From the NCBI GenBank assembly GCA_018883755.1, contig JAHLFR010000035.1:20561-84560 (forward strand): a DNA stretch of 64,000 nucleotides, in the 5' to 3' direction. Under the pieces are notes generated by a model that saw only the letters and a list, made by a program, of their open reading frames with translations, ran no database searches and had not been told where the DNA came from. The translations under genes and the position numbers were made by a program. Below, piece by piece: positions 35,438 to 44,568 of this stretch. The DNA comes from Candidatus Methanocorpusculum faecipullorum (GTDB taxonomy: Archaea; Halobacteriota; Methanomicrobia; Methanomicrobiales; Methanocorpusculaceae). Position 1 is the first letter of the stretch. Each line of letters opens with the position of its first letter.

Positions 35438-35950
35438 TTAGCGGTTTAACAACTCACTTGCTCTGACCAGAGGATGCAGCGTTACGCCCTCTGCTGCAAG
35501 CAGTGCTTCCGCCCCGCTGTCGCGATCGACGACAACAACAACTGAGTCAACAATAGCTCCCGCTTTGCGCAGCTCATCAATTCCATACTTTGAGGAACCA
35601 CCCGATGTTGTTACATCCTCAATTAAGAGGACATGCTTTCCGGCAACATCACCGATGACCATCTGGCTTTTTCCGTGATCCTTTGCTGCGGCACGGATGA
35701 CAGCACAGGGTTTTCCGCTTGCAAGCGATACTGCAACCGCGAGCGGTACTCCTCCCACGGCAACACCGGCAACAGCATCAAACGTGTAGCGTTCGGCAAC
35801 CTCTTTTGCAATCTCGCCAAGCAGTGCAGGCTGCATGATTGCTGTCTTTACATCGATGTAATATTTGCTTTTTACACCGGAAGCAAGAGTAAAATCTCCG
35901 AACTCCACGGCTTTATATTGGATTAACAGATCTAATACCGGATTTTCCAT
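35438..35950 (-). CDS. pyrE: Orotate phosphoribosyltransferase
   Basis: 170 residues, the short archaeal form. PRPP-binding motif [14 protein letters not shown] (about 117-130) and the flexible loop with [10 protein letters not shown] are present. It makes OMP from orotate and PRPP in pyrimidine synthesis. First gene of the pyrE-purD-argF run; CGGAGATC precedes the ATG. Confidence 0.96.
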   Translation of the reverse strand: MENPVLDLLIQYKAVEFGDFTLASGVKSKYYIDVKTAIMQPALLGEIAKEVAERYTFDAVAGVAVGGVPLAVAVSLASGKPCAVIRAAAKDHGKSQMVIGDVAGKHVLLIEDVTTSGGSSKYGIDELRKAGAIVDSVVVVVDRDSGAEALLAAEGVTLHPLVRASELLNR

Positions 35951-36099
35951 GATCTCCGCAAAACTCCTGATGAAATATTGTGTACTATAGGAGGTCGAAG
36001 AACATTAAATATTCCCAGGATTTTCTGGTATCGTTTTCTACATCTCTTGATCTGTGGGTGCTCTTACCTCTGTAAAATATGGATAACCGGAAATTCCGG

Positions 36100-36657
36100 T
36101 TACCAGGGAACCTGTTTGATACCTATCAGGTATCCGATAATGTTTGCCCCGCGGTGGAGAAGCGGTGTCCAGATGAGAATTGCAATAAAGATCCAGATGG
36201 TCATGTTTGCAGCAATCCACGGCCAGGCAAAGACTGCAAGAAGCACGAGGGATCCTGCGACCAGATCGTACATATCCGCAATTGGCCACTTTTCCCCGCG
36301 ATCTTTTCCTGCGCGGCGTTTAAAGAAACTTTTTACCATGTCTCCAAGGAGCGCACCGGCGGCAAGGGCGGTTATGGTTACAATGGTCTGTTCCGGCAAC
36401 CAGTCCCAGTGAAATGTCTGTGCAAGAAAGATCTGGAGAAGACCAAACAGAATTCCAACAACGATTCCTCCGATAAGTCCGCGCCATGTTTTTCCGTCCC
36501 CAAGATATCTGCGTCCGTCTTTTGCACATTTTCCAAAGTCCACCGGAGTACCGCCGCCGAATGGAACGGCTCCTGCATTTGCAACATACGCGGGAACCAT
36601 TATCCAGAATGCTGCAACAAACGTCGTCACAACTGCAAGAATTGTCTCCACGATCAT
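36100..36657 (-). CDS. carS: CDP-archaeol synthase
   Basis: 185 residues with about five membrane helices. Cytoplasmic loops carry the family motifs: FGGGTPVDFGKCAKDGRRYLG and DGKTWRGLIGGI near residues 33-66, and GDMVKSFFKRRAGKDRGEKW near 106. It activates unsaturated archaeol phosphate with CTP, the entry step to polar head-group addition in archaeal membrane lipids. It diverges from tes, the tetraether synthase gene, sharing a 101-base regulatory region. Confidence 0.93.
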   Translation of the reverse strand: MIVETILAVVTTFVAAFWIMVPAYVANAGAVPFGGGTPVDFGKCAKDGRRYLGDGKTWRGLIGGIVVGILFGLLQIFLAQTFHWDWLPEQTIVTITALAAGALLGDMVKSFFKRRAGKDRGEKWPIADMYDLVAGSLVLLAVFAWPWIAANMTIWIFIAILIWTPLLHRGANIIGYLIGIKQVPW

Positions 36658-36758
36658 CAGATCACCTGATCCATAGTTTATTTAATAGAAAGCAGAAAGA
36701 TATAATAACTTACATTTTGGCGGTCTGATCCGCCAATACCCAAGGAGATAGCGGGTCC
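36658..36758. promoter_or_regulatory. Divergent promoter of carS and tes with an inverted repeat
   Basis: TTGGCGG (36717-36723) and CCGCCAA (36730-36736) form a perfect 7-base inverted repeat just downstream of a TATA-like AGATATAATAAC (about 36698-36709). This would be near the transcription start of tes, as an operator or leader hairpin. On the other side, ATAGTTTATTTAATAG serves carS. CAAGGAGATAG before the tes ATG is a good ribosome-binding site. Confidence 0.55.
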
Positions 36759-38300
36759 ATGAAAATTATCAAAGAAACAAAAGGCATGTGTCCGGTCTGC
36801 GGCAAACTGCTCCCCGCAACAGTTACTGAAGAGGATGGAGCTATCTGGATTCGCAGAACCTGCCCGGACCATGGAGAGTTCCGATCCCTTTACTGGTCGG
36901 ATGCAGAGATGTACCACCGGTTTGAGCAGTATGACCGTGAAGGCCGTGGTGTCTATAATCCGAACACCAATACTCCCGGTGAATGTACCCAGCGCTGTGG
37001 TTTATGTTCCCATCACAAATCCGGTACCCTTCTTGCAAACATCGATCTCACAAACCGGTGCAATCTGAACTGTGAATTCTGTTTCGCCAACGCTCGTGCC
37101 TGTGGATATATATATGAGCCGACGTTTGACGAAATTGTCTCAATGCTTTCACTGCTCAGAAATGAGGAACCGGTGCCGTGTCCGGCAGTTCAGTTCGCAG
37201 GCGGCGAGCCAACGATGCGCGATGATCTGGTAGAGATTATTAAGAAAGCAAAGGAGTTCGGATTTTCTCAGGTCCAGATGGCATCAAACGGTATCAAGCT
37301 TGCACGCAATCCTGATCTTGCCAAAGAGCTGCGGGAGGCGGGTCTTTCAACTGTGTATCTGCACTTTGACGGAACCACCAAAGAGACAAATCCGCTTCTG
37401 GAAAAAACCAGTCTTCCGGCGATTGAAAACTGCCGGAAAGCAGGTCTTGGAATTGTTCTTGTACCAACAGTCATCAACGGCAAAAACGATCACCAGATTG
37501 GCGACATTATCCGGTTTGCCGCAAAGAACATTGATGTGATTCGTGGTATCAACTTCCAGCCGGTAGCGTTTACCGGTGCTGCCAAGAATGATGATGTGGA
37601 GCGGGAACGTGTAACCGTTCCGGATCTGGTCAAACGGATGGAGGAACAGACCGGCGGCGCATTACGGAGGACTGACTTCTACCCGGTTCCGTCTATGATG
37701 TCCGTCTGTGATCTGATCGAGTCGTATACCGGTGAAGCACAGATTATGTTCTGTGCCCACCCTCACTGCGGTGCTGCAACCTATGGTTTTGTCAATGAAA
37801 AAGGTGACATTGTCCCGGTCAATCGTTTCATTGATGTGGATAAGTTCCTGAGCGAAGTTGCCAAGATGGCAGAGAAGTTCCGGAGTGCAGGGAAGACCGG
37901 CAGATACCTTGCTATGGTTACCGGTATTAACAACATGCGAAAAATTGTGGAGAAGGGAGAGGTCGAGGGTATTAAGATCGATATGAACAAGATGATCTAC
38001 AATGCCCTGATCAAACACGACTACAACAGTATCGGTCAGTTCCACAAGAATGCCCTGTTTATCGGAACCATGCACTTCATGGACTGCTTCAACTACGACA
38101 CCGATCGTGTTGAGCGGTGCTGTATCCACTATGCAACACCTGACGGCCGCCTGATTCCGTTTTGTACATACAACAGCGGTCCTGTGTATCGCGAACAGGT
38201 CTGGAAGAAGTACGCCAAACCGATGCCGGCCAAAAAGAACGCATCTGATACCTCCTGTGCAGGATGTGATGCGTGCGGTTCCGTAGATACTACGGAATAA
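36759..38300 (+). CDS. tes: Radical SAM tetraether lipid synthase (Tes-like)
   Basis: 513 residues, matching the length of the Methanocaldococcus Tes enzyme. N-terminal metal-binding part: CPVCGK near 11-16, CPDHGEF near 35 and CTQRCGLC near 78-85. The radical SAM cluster motif is RCNLNCEFC, with Cys 101, 105 and 108, followed by QFAGGEPTMRDD. The C-terminus has another Cys set (CAGCDACG). Tes joins the phytanyl ends of two archaeol lipids by C-C bonds to give macrocyclic and tetraether lipids in the membrane. The neighbouring carS gene supports a lipid role. Related radical SAM proteins of unknown function exist, so this is strong but not proven. Confidence 0.88.
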   Translation: MKIIKETKGMCPVCGKLLPATVTEEDGAIWIRRTCPDHGEFRSLYWSDAEMYHRFEQYDREGRGVYNPNTNTPGECTQRCGLCSHHKSGTLLANIDLTNRCNLNCEFCFANARACGYIYEPTFDEIVSMLSLLRNEEPVPCPAVQFAGGEPTMRDDLVEIIKKAKEFGFSQVQMASNGIKLARNPDLAKELREAGLSTVYLHFDGTTKETNPLLEKTSLPAIENCRKAGLGIVLVPTVINGKNDHQIGDIIRFAAKNIDVIRGINFQPVAFTGAAKNDDVERERVTVPDLVKRMEEQTGGALRRTDFYPVPSMMSVCDLIESYTGEAQIMFCAHPHCGAATYGFVNEKGDIVPVNRFIDVDKFLSEVAKMAEKFRSAGKTGRYLAMVTGINNMRKIVEKGEVEGIKIDMNKMIYNALIKHDYNSIGQFHKNALFIGTMHFMDCFNYDTDRVERCCIHYATPDGRLIPFCTYNSGPVYREQVWKKYAKPMPAKKNASDTSCAGCDACGSVDTTE

Positions 38301-38411
38301 TCTTTTTTCATCTGTTAGCCTGTCTGGTTTCATCTTGAGGGAAAATGATGATACCAGAGGATCCATCCCGGAAACTTTATTCCTGCACCTCATGCAAGTA
38401 TTACACAATAT

Positions 38412-40559
38412 ATGATCCTCTCAACCGGTCCTGGTTCCACCCGTCTCTGCCGAAAAGTTGCAGACGCTCTCTCCCTTCCAGAAGAGTCAGTTGCAGCTGT
38501 TGCATCTCTGTTTGGCAACGGAGCAACCGTTCCTTTCATTGCCCGCTATCGAAAAGAGGCCACAGGTTCTCTTGATGAGGTTGCAATTGCCTCGGTGCGT
38601 GATGCGCTTATTCGTATCAAACAGGTTGACGATCGCAGGAGTAGTATTCTTGCTTCCCTCCGGGAACGAAAAGTTCTGACCGCGGATCTGCAAAACAAAC
38701 TTCTCTCCGCAGATACTGTTGCAGAGCTCGAGGACATTTATCTGCCCTACCGGCCAAAACGCAAAACTCGGGCGAGCGTTGCCCGTGACCGCGGACTAGC
38801 CCCGCTTGCAGCAGTTTTGCGCAAGCAGGATGTACGGCTTTCTCCGGAGGCTGCTGCTTTGACGTTTCTCACTCCTGATGTTCCAACTACTGCTGATGCA
38901 CTTGCTGGAGCACGGGATATTATTGCGGAGGAGATCTCCGAAGATGCAGATCTTCGCGGGGTGATTCGCGGAATCTATGCCCGTTCCGCCCATCTTTCTT
39001 CCGCTGTGATTAAGGGAAAAGCTGAGGACTCCTCGGTGTATGCAGGCTACTTTGCGTGGAATGAACTGATTAATCGTGCTGCGTCCCACCGTGTTCTTGC
39101 AGTGATGCGGGGAGAACGTGAAGGTGTTCTCCGTCTGCATCTTGCCCCCCCGGAAGATACTGTTCTCAAAGAGTTGCTTCCGCGTGTTGTGACCGGCAAT
39201 GGCCCTGCCTCGTCCGAGGTTGCAACCGCAGCGGCTGATGCCTATCGCCGTCTGATCGCTCCATCACTGGAGCGCGAGTTCTTCAACACCATCAAGGAAC
39301 GTGCTGACACCGAGGCAATTTTGGTGTTCGCTGAAAATCTCCGTCATCTTCTGCTTGCAGCTCCAGCCGGTGAGAAACGGGTGCTTGCTATTGATCCGGG
39401 ATACCGCACCGGTTGTAAATTTGTCTGCCTTGATGCAACAGGTGGTGTGGTAGAGAGCGGTGTTTTCTATCCGGAGACGAAACGTGCTCAGGCACGTGAG
39501 ACCCTGATCCGGCTCTGTAAAATGCATGCGATCGATATTATCGCGATCGGAAACGGAACTGCTGGCCGTGAAACGGAAAGATTTGTTAAGAGTATCTCCT
39601 TTGGAAGACCACTTCCAGTGCTGCTGACAAGTGAGTGCGGTGCATCTGTGTACTCGGCGTCGGCAGAAGCCCGCCGCGAGTTTCCAGATCTTGACATAAC
39701 TCTCCGTGGTGCTGTGTCCATTGGCCGCCGTGTACAGGATCCACTGGCAGAGCTCGTTAAGATTGATCCGAAGTCACTTGGTGTCGGTCAGTACCAGCAC
39801 GATGTGGATCAGAATCGGCTCGCCGCAAAACTCGCCGATGTTGTTGAGCAGACGGTCAACGCTGTAGGAGTCAATCTCAATACAGCAAGTCCTGCACTGC
39901 TTTCTTACGTCTCGGGCATTGGTCCTGTGCTTGCCGAAAAAATTGTTGCCTATCGTACTGAACATGGTCCGTTCAAAAACCGCAGGGAACTGTTGGATGT
40001 GCCGGGTGTCGGTCCCAAGATTTTTGAACAGGCCGCGGGATTTCTCCGTATCAGGAATGGTGACAACCCGCTTGATCTGACCGGTGTCCATCCCGAACGG
40101 TACCCAGTTGTGGAACAGATGGCAGCCGATCTTGGTGTTTTGCCAGGCCGGCTTGTTGGAGGTACAGAACTCCTGAAACGGATCGAACCGGAGAGATATG
40201 TCAGTCCGGACTGCGGCCTTGTGACCATCACTGATATTCTTGAGGAGTTGGCAAACCCTGGCCGAGATATTCGTGTAACTGGAGAGGAAGAATACTCCTT
40301 TGATCCGGCCGTTCATGCGATAACTGATCTTGCTGAGGGAATGGTACTCCCGGGAATCGTTACAAATGTTACTGCATTTGGCGCATTTGTGGATGTGGGG
40401 GTACATCAGGACGGGCTTGTACACATTAGCGAACTTGCTGATCGCTTTGTTGCCCATCCTTCGGAGATTGTGACAGTGGGAGATCGGACACGTGTAGTGG
40501 TTCTGGCGGTTGATATCTCCCGCAGCCGCATTAGTCTGAGTATAAAGCGGGCGGTGTAA
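38412..40559 (+). CDS. tex: Tex-family RNA-binding protein
   Basis: 715 residues. N-terminal helical Tex domain (FIARYRKEATGSLDE, then LEDIYLPYRPKRKTRAS), YqgF/RuvC-like domain (LAIDPGYRTGCKFVCLD), tandem helix-hairpin-helix motifs (YVSGIGPVLAEKIVAYR, VPGVGPKIF) and a C-terminal S1 domain (LPGIVTNVTAFGAFVDVGVH). Tex/Spt6-type proteins bind nucleic acid and act in transcription or RNA handling. It is common in bacteria and patchy in archaea, so transfer is likely. The ATG lies about 35 bases after a CTTTATT element, giving a near-leaderless transcript. Confidence 0.95.
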   Translation: MILSTGPGSTRLCRKVADALSLPEESVAAVASLFGNGATVPFIARYRKEATGSLDEVAIASVRDALIRIKQVDDRRSSILASLRERKVLTADLQNKLLSADTVAELEDIYLPYRPKRKTRASVARDRGLAPLAAVLRKQDVRLSPEAAALTFLTPDVPTTADALAGARDIIAEEISEDADLRGVIRGIYARSAHLSSAVIKGKAEDSSVYAGYFAWNELINRAASHRVLAVMRGEREGVLRLHLAPPEDTVLKELLPRVVTGNGPASSEVATAAADAYRRLIAPSLEREFFNTIKERADTEAILVFAENLRHLLLAAPAGEKRVLAIDPGYRTGCKFVCLDATGGVVESGVFYPETKRAQARETLIRLCKMHAIDIIAIGNGTAGRETERFVKSISFGRPLPVLLTSECGASVYSASAEARREFPDLDITLRGAVSIGRRVQDPLAELVKIDPKSLGVGQYQHDVDQNRLAAKLADVVEQTVNAVGVNLNTASPALLSYVSGIGPVLAEKIVAYRTEHGPFKNRRELLDVPGVGPKIFEQAAGFLRIRNGDNPLDLTGVHPERYPVVEQMAADLGVLPGRLVGGTELLKRIEPERYVSPDCGLVTITDILEELANPGRDIRVTGEEEYSFDPAVHAITDLAEGMVLPGIVTNVTAFGAFVDVGVHQDGLVHISELADRFVAHPSEIVTVGDRTRVVVLAVDISRSRISLSIKRAV

Positions 40560-41195
40560 ATGGGGTTCTGGAACCGGTTTGGAGCAGAAGATCGTACTGT
40601 CTGTGGTGTTGACTGGAATGCCCTTGCACGTATCTCGCGCAAAGGAGATCTTCTTGCGCAATTAAAGTCGTACGGAATGTTGTTTACTCCCGATGATCTT
40701 GAAGAGATGCTTGTCCGGTACGGTAAAAAACTCGTACACGTAAAAAAAGAGTATGCAACTGCTCTCCTTGCTTCAGCCCGTGTTCAGATTGTGGACGGTT
40801 ACCATCGTATGATGATCGCTGAGCTTGCGTCCGTTCATGCGGAAGTTCGTCTACCGAAATCATGGCACGGGTTTGTGCAATCAGCAGCTGTACAGACCAG
40901 CGGGAAACGGCTTGCGGAACTCAAATATCTGATTGCAGCATACACCATGTACATCGCAGAGGAACCGGCCCATCCGGTTGGAACACCGTTTCCGGGAGGT
41001 TATACTGTTGAGTTGCATGAGGGTGTATACTACTGCCCTGTCCGTGCAGCCCAGAGTGAGGTTGATGAAACTCTCTGCCGGTTCTGTCCGGCAGTACAGA
41101 GCCGTGAACGAGATCTTGTGCTTACCCGCGAACAGCGTGAATTTGTGGAGCGCGGGGAGAAACTGGAGAACTATTTTTACAATTATCATGGGTGA
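40560..41195 (+). CDS. UPF0305 (DUF2115) family protein
   Basis: 211 residues. The start ATG follows the tex stop with no gap. The C-terminal part has the family motifs: HPVGTPFPGGYTVELHEG, then YYCPVRAAQ and LCRFCPAVQS, i.e. three conserved cysteines, perhaps a metal site. The rest is helical. The family is restricted to methanogens and relatives and has no known role. Coupling to tex suggests a nucleic-acid-linked job but this is only context. Confidence 0.8.
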   Translation: MGFWNRFGAEDRTVCGVDWNALARISRKGDLLAQLKSYGMLFTPDDLEEMLVRYGKKLVHVKKEYATALLASARVQIVDGYHRMMIAELASVHAEVRLPKSWHGFVQSAAVQTSGKRLAELKYLIAAYTMYIAEEPAHPVGTPFPGGYTVELHEGVYYCPVRAAQSEVDETLCRFCPAVQSRERDLVLTREQREFVERGEKLENYFYNYHG

Positions 41196-41297
41196 GTCAT
41201 AAAATAAAGACGGATTTTCTTCTACGGTTTTTGTTTTTTCATCTCAGCCCATCCTGCCAATATCTATTTTAACTCACGGACACCATTTAGTAGTGCA

Positions 41298-41603
41298 ATG
41301 AACAGTGGCATCTGCCCAAAATGTGGTTTACCAAAAGAACTCTGTATTTGTGAAGAAGTCGCAAAGGAACAGCAAAGAATCAGTGTGAAAGTGAGCAAGA
41401 GACGGTACGGGAAAGAGGTGACCGTTGTGGATGGTCTGGACCCGTATGAGATCGATCTCGAAGATCTCTCCAAGTTCTTAAAAGGACGCCTTGCCTGCGG
41501 CGGCACGGTGAAGGAAAATTCCATTGAACTTCAGGGAAATCATCGCGACAGAGTTAAGGAACTGCTGACCACACGCGGATACAGTATCGATAATATCAGC
41601 TAA
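41298..41603 (+). CDS. Translation initiation factor aIF1 (SUI1)
   Basis: 101 residues. N-terminal [15 protein letters not shown] segment followed by the SUI1 domain: [14 protein letters not shown] (about 38-51), [18 protein letters not shown] and [14 protein letters not shown]. It monitors start-codon choice on the small ribosomal subunit. Single-gene transcript with TATA-like CTATTTTAAC about 30 bases before the ATG. Confidence 0.95.
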   Translation: MNSGICPKCGLPKELCICEEVAKEQQRISVKVSKRRYGKEVTVVDGLDPYEIDLEDLSKFLKGRLACGGTVKENSIELQGNHRDRVKELLTTRGYSIDNIS

Positions 41604-41630
41604 GTAAAAAAATATTTTTTTGAAATTTTT

Positions 41631-42566
41631 TCAGATCTTCTGTTTTAGTGCTTTTTCCTTTTCGATATTAATGCGTACTTTCAGCTCTGTATCATCGTTG
41701 CTGCAGTATGACAGTGCGGTGTTGAATGCCTCAACAGCATCATTGATCTCACCGAGCTGCAGAAGTTCGTATCCTTTGTTGTACCAGATGTCCGGGGCGG
41801 TTGGCAGGGCAATCAGGACGCGGCGGAAACAGTCATGTGCTTCAAGATGTTTTCCCAAACAACTGAGTGCCAGTCCTTTGTTGTTCATGGCCCCCGTCAT
41901 GGTCCGGTCATATTTGAGCGCACGATCGTATCTGGCAACGGCCTCCTCATACTTTCCAAGATCACGAAATGCATTTCCGCAGTTAAAGTAGCTTACCGCG
42001 TGTCCAGGGGCGATTTCAAGGACGGCTGAGTAGCATGCAATGGCGTCCTCAAGTTTGCCTGCACTGTACAGTATGGTCGCCCGGTTAAACCAGTGCTCCG
42101 GTGCCCGGGGCTCCATATTACAGACGCGGGTCATGATCTCGTCTGCTTCTTTGAAGTTACCAACTTCTGCAAGCATTCTTGCATGACTTGTCAGATACAC
42201 CACATTGTCTGGTTCATACTGAAGTGCTTCAACAAAGCACATATCAGCTGCATTGGTCTCACCGAATGCTGCAAGTGCATCCCCTTTATTGTGGTAATAA
42301 ACAGCTGTTTTTGGCCGGAGTTCAATTGCTTTGTCATAGCAGGCTATTGCCTCCTCCCGCTTTCCTTGTTGTGAAAGAATGCGTCCCTTATCGTTCCACG
42401 CAGGTGCGTTGGACGGATCGGCAGCAAGTGCTTCGTCAAGACACCAGAGCGCATCGCTGTACCGGTTGTACTGGAGATAGGACAGTGCTTCGCTGTACTT
42501 TCGTGCGGAGATCACCTCTGCGTCTTCGGCTGTACCGGTTTTTTTGATCCGGTCAAAAAATCCCAT
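41631..42566 (-). CDS. Tetratricopeptide-repeat protein
   Basis: 311 residues from ATG 42566 (MGFFDRIKKTG); the frame opens at 42707, but the extra part is unlike the rest. About seven consecutive TPR units run from residue 28 to 305, e.g. ALWCLDEALAADPSNAPAWN and AIACYDKAIELRPKTAVYYH. No catalytic or membrane part. A scaffold for protein complexes is likely. The gap 42567-42843 upstream is AT-rich and holds no gene I can support. Confidence 0.92.
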   Translation of the reverse strand: MGFFDRIKKTGTAEDAEVISARKYSEALSYLQYNRYSDALWCLDEALAADPSNAPAWNDKGRILSQQGKREEAIACYDKAIELRPKTAVYYHNKGDALAAFGETNAADMCFVEALQYEPDNVVYLTSHARMLAEVGNFKEADEIMTRVCNMEPRAPEHWFNRATILYSAGKLEDAIACYSAVLEIAPGHAVSYFNCGNAFRDLGKYEEAVARYDRALKYDRTMTGAMNNKGLALSCLGKHLEAHDCFRRVLIALPTAPDIWYNKGYELLQLGEINDAVEAFNTALSYCSNDDTELKVRINIEKEKALKQKI

Positions 42567-42843
42567 GGATGATCTTACATATCTGAGGCGATGAGGGATA
42601 GCCTTTTCCGATGATGTTTTCTCTTTCAAATCCCCAGCATTTCCAGTCTTATCCATGGCAGAACCAAATCCATATGAAATGGGATATTTCCAAAAATAGG
42701 TGAACAAGTTACTCTGTTGCTCTTCCTTTTACAGTACTAAAAAAATCAAAAACGAAACGTCATTATGTAAAATATTTTGAATCGGGATCCGCACCAGTTG
42801 CATGGTCCCTGTATGATTCTGACTTTTTGAAATTCCGGGGGAA

Positions 42844-43365
42844 TTATTCTTCGGCAGCACCGTTCATGCGGGCGACGACTGATGCTACATATCTGCCGAA
42901 GTTAACACCATGTTCAATATCTGTCTCACTTAACTGTCCGTCTGCAGCAAGACCATAGTGACCTCCGGAGTGCTCTTCGTTTCCTTCCGAGTTTGCAATA
43001 GGATCGCCAACCACAATCATGCCGTGGATAAGCATAGCCTGTACGATGGAGAGAATTGCTGTTTCCTTGCCTCCGGTACGATCTCCTGCCGTGGTGAATG
43101 CAGCCCCGACTTTTCCACAGAGCCTGCCGCGAACGAATGTCGTATCATCGATAAGCTCTTTGAACTCAGATGCAACCCCGCCAAAGTACACGGGTGATCC
43201 AAGGATAATTCCATCATACCGGACAAAATCGCTTGCAGTCACGCGGTTAAATGCAAGTACATCAACCTTTATGCCGGGAATCTCTGCGGCACCGCGGCCA
43301 ATGGCCTCGGCAAGCAGTTTTGTTTTGCCCGTGCGGCTGTAGCAGGTGATAAGTATCGATGCCAT
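42844..43365 (-). CDS. Flavodoxin-like NAD(P)H:FMN protein
   Basis: 173 residues from ATG 43365 (MASILITCYSRTGKT), chosen because the FMN phosphate loop SRTGKT normally sits at the N-terminus. Further flavodoxin motifs are YDGIILGSPVYFGGVASEF (about 60-78) and GKVGAAFTTAGDRTGGKE (about 95-112). The closing SETDIEHGVNFGRYVA resembles WrbA-type quinone reductases. It binds FMN and carries electrons or reduces small molecules. Confidence 0.9.
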   Translation of the reverse strand: MASILITCYSRTGKTKLLAEAIGRGAAEIPGIKVDVLAFNRVTASDFVRYDGIILGSPVYFGGVASEFKELIDDTTFVRGRLCGKVGAAFTTAGDRTGGKETAILSIVQAMLIHGMIVVGDPIANSEGNEEHSGGHYGLAADGQLSETDIEHGVNFGRYVASVVARMNGAAEE

Positions 43366-43449
43366 GTCTTCATTATATGTATCTTCCTGCATGGCTTAAA
43401 GGTCGGCATTGGGTATCTGTTAGGACAACCTGGTTTAATTTCCTCTGTA

Positions 43450-43797
43450 TCATAGTTGTTCCCCTGCATACTCAGGCTCCTCTTCGTCCACACCATCCTT
43501 GTAGTACCAGAGATTATATGTCTCATACTCACCAACTTCCCGTGCAATCCGTACTGCAAGGGTGTGCCAGCAGGTTTTTCCATACAACCGCGCCTCGCAG
43601 CTGCAGAAATCTCCTTCTACGTAATATTCTCCAGAGTTTCCCACTACCACAAAGTAGTCCCGATATTTTTTCACGCGGTGGTCACGGACCGCATCAACCG
43701 CATCACTTCCGCGTTTTCCGTAAGCATGTATAAATGCCTGTCGGACCGTCTCATTGAGAGATGCCTCTGTTTTCAGAACTTTCCAGGGGTGAATCAT
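43450..43797 (-). CDS. SWIM zinc-finger protein
   Basis: 115 residues with a clear SWIM motif CxCx(n)CxH: FCSCEARLYGKTCWHTLAV (about 64-82). SWIM fingers bind DNA or protein. The remainder is short and helical with an acidic tail (DGVDEEEPEY). It starts inside the stop of the NIF3 gene (ATGA), so the two are co-translated. A role cannot be assigned. Confidence 0.85.
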   Translation of the reverse strand: MIHPWKVLKTEASLNETVRQAFIHAYGKRGSDAVDAVRDHRVKKYRDYFVVVGNSGEYYVEGDFCSCEARLYGKTCWHTLAVRIAREVGEYETYNLWYYKDGVDEEEPEYAGEQL

Positions 43798-44501
43798 GGA
43801 ATTATAGATGTCTCGGGAATATCCTCAATAAAGATCCAGCCCTCTCTTTGTGCCAGTGCACGCATGCCGGGGGCTTCCAATGCGTAATGGGTTGCCTCAA
43901 TGCAGGGGATTGGTGATTCTCGGGCAATGTTGTACTTCAGTTCGGATGCAAGATATGCTTCGGCACCAAGATCCTTTGCCTCTTCGATCAGTTCCCAGTC
44001 AAAGGCTGATCCGCCAGCAACCGCGAGTCGGGTTACCTCGCTTATATCGCCCCAGACGCGAAGGCTACATCCGAGAATCTCTGCTATTGCGGAGAACGGT
44101 TTTGTCATAGTGCCGATGATCTCAAGTGATCCCTTCACGCGGTCGGTCAGACCGAGCAGATCTGCCAGTGCATCATTGATACCGCCGTCTGCATGATCAA
44201 AATTCGTGTGCATCGCATAGAGGTTGATGTTATTTGCAAGAAGTGGTCTGGCAACATCTGCGTTCCTGCCACAGATTCCATGCATTGGTACCCAGAATGC
44301 AGGATGATGTACCACCAGCGCATCAACCTCGAGTTCTGCTGCCATCTCTGCAACATGGGGTGTTGCATCCAGGGCACAAGCAACTGTCTCAATGTTTGCT
44401 GTTCCTTCAAGAATTAGACCAATGCGCCCGGCATCAAATTCTTCTGCAAGGACAGGAGGGGCAATGGTCTCAAGTTTTTGGATGAACTCACCGATGTACA
44501 T
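43794..44501 (-). CDS. NIF3 family protein (dinuclear metal-binding hydrolase-like)
   Basis: 235 residues. Metal-ligand motifs of the NIF3/YbgI family: VDALVVHHPAFWVP near residues 58-71, NLYAMHTNFDHADGGINDAL near 93-112, and CIEATHYALEAPGM near 199-212. The family is annotated as GTP cyclohydrolase 1 type 2 in some databases but its true role is unsettled. First gene of a two-gene transcript with the SWIM protein, and divergent from the homocysteine operon. Confidence 0.93.
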   Translation of the reverse strand: MYIGEFIQKLETIAPPVLAEEFDAGRIGLILEGTANIETVACALDATPHVAEMAAELEVDALVVHHPAFWVPMHGICGRNADVARPLLANNINLYAMHTNFDHADGGINDALADLLGLTDRVKGSLEIIGTMTKPFSAIAEILGCSLRVWGDISEVTRLAVAGGSAFDWELIEEAKDLGAEAYLASELKYNIARESPIPCIEATHYALEAPGMRALAQREGWIFIEDIPETSIIP

Positions 44502-44568
44502 TAGATAGATATTGGCTTTGCGGGATTAATAAGTCATATATACCTGGAACAGGGAGATATTAGGCTAT

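Noticed and set aside
37662..38408. 248-codon frame antisense to tes
   Set aside because: Cys/His-rich look comes from the complementary strand of the Cys-rich radical SAM gene; no start signal.
39774..40661. 295-codon frame antisense to tex
   Set aside because: Within a confident gene on the other strand and without any domain pattern.
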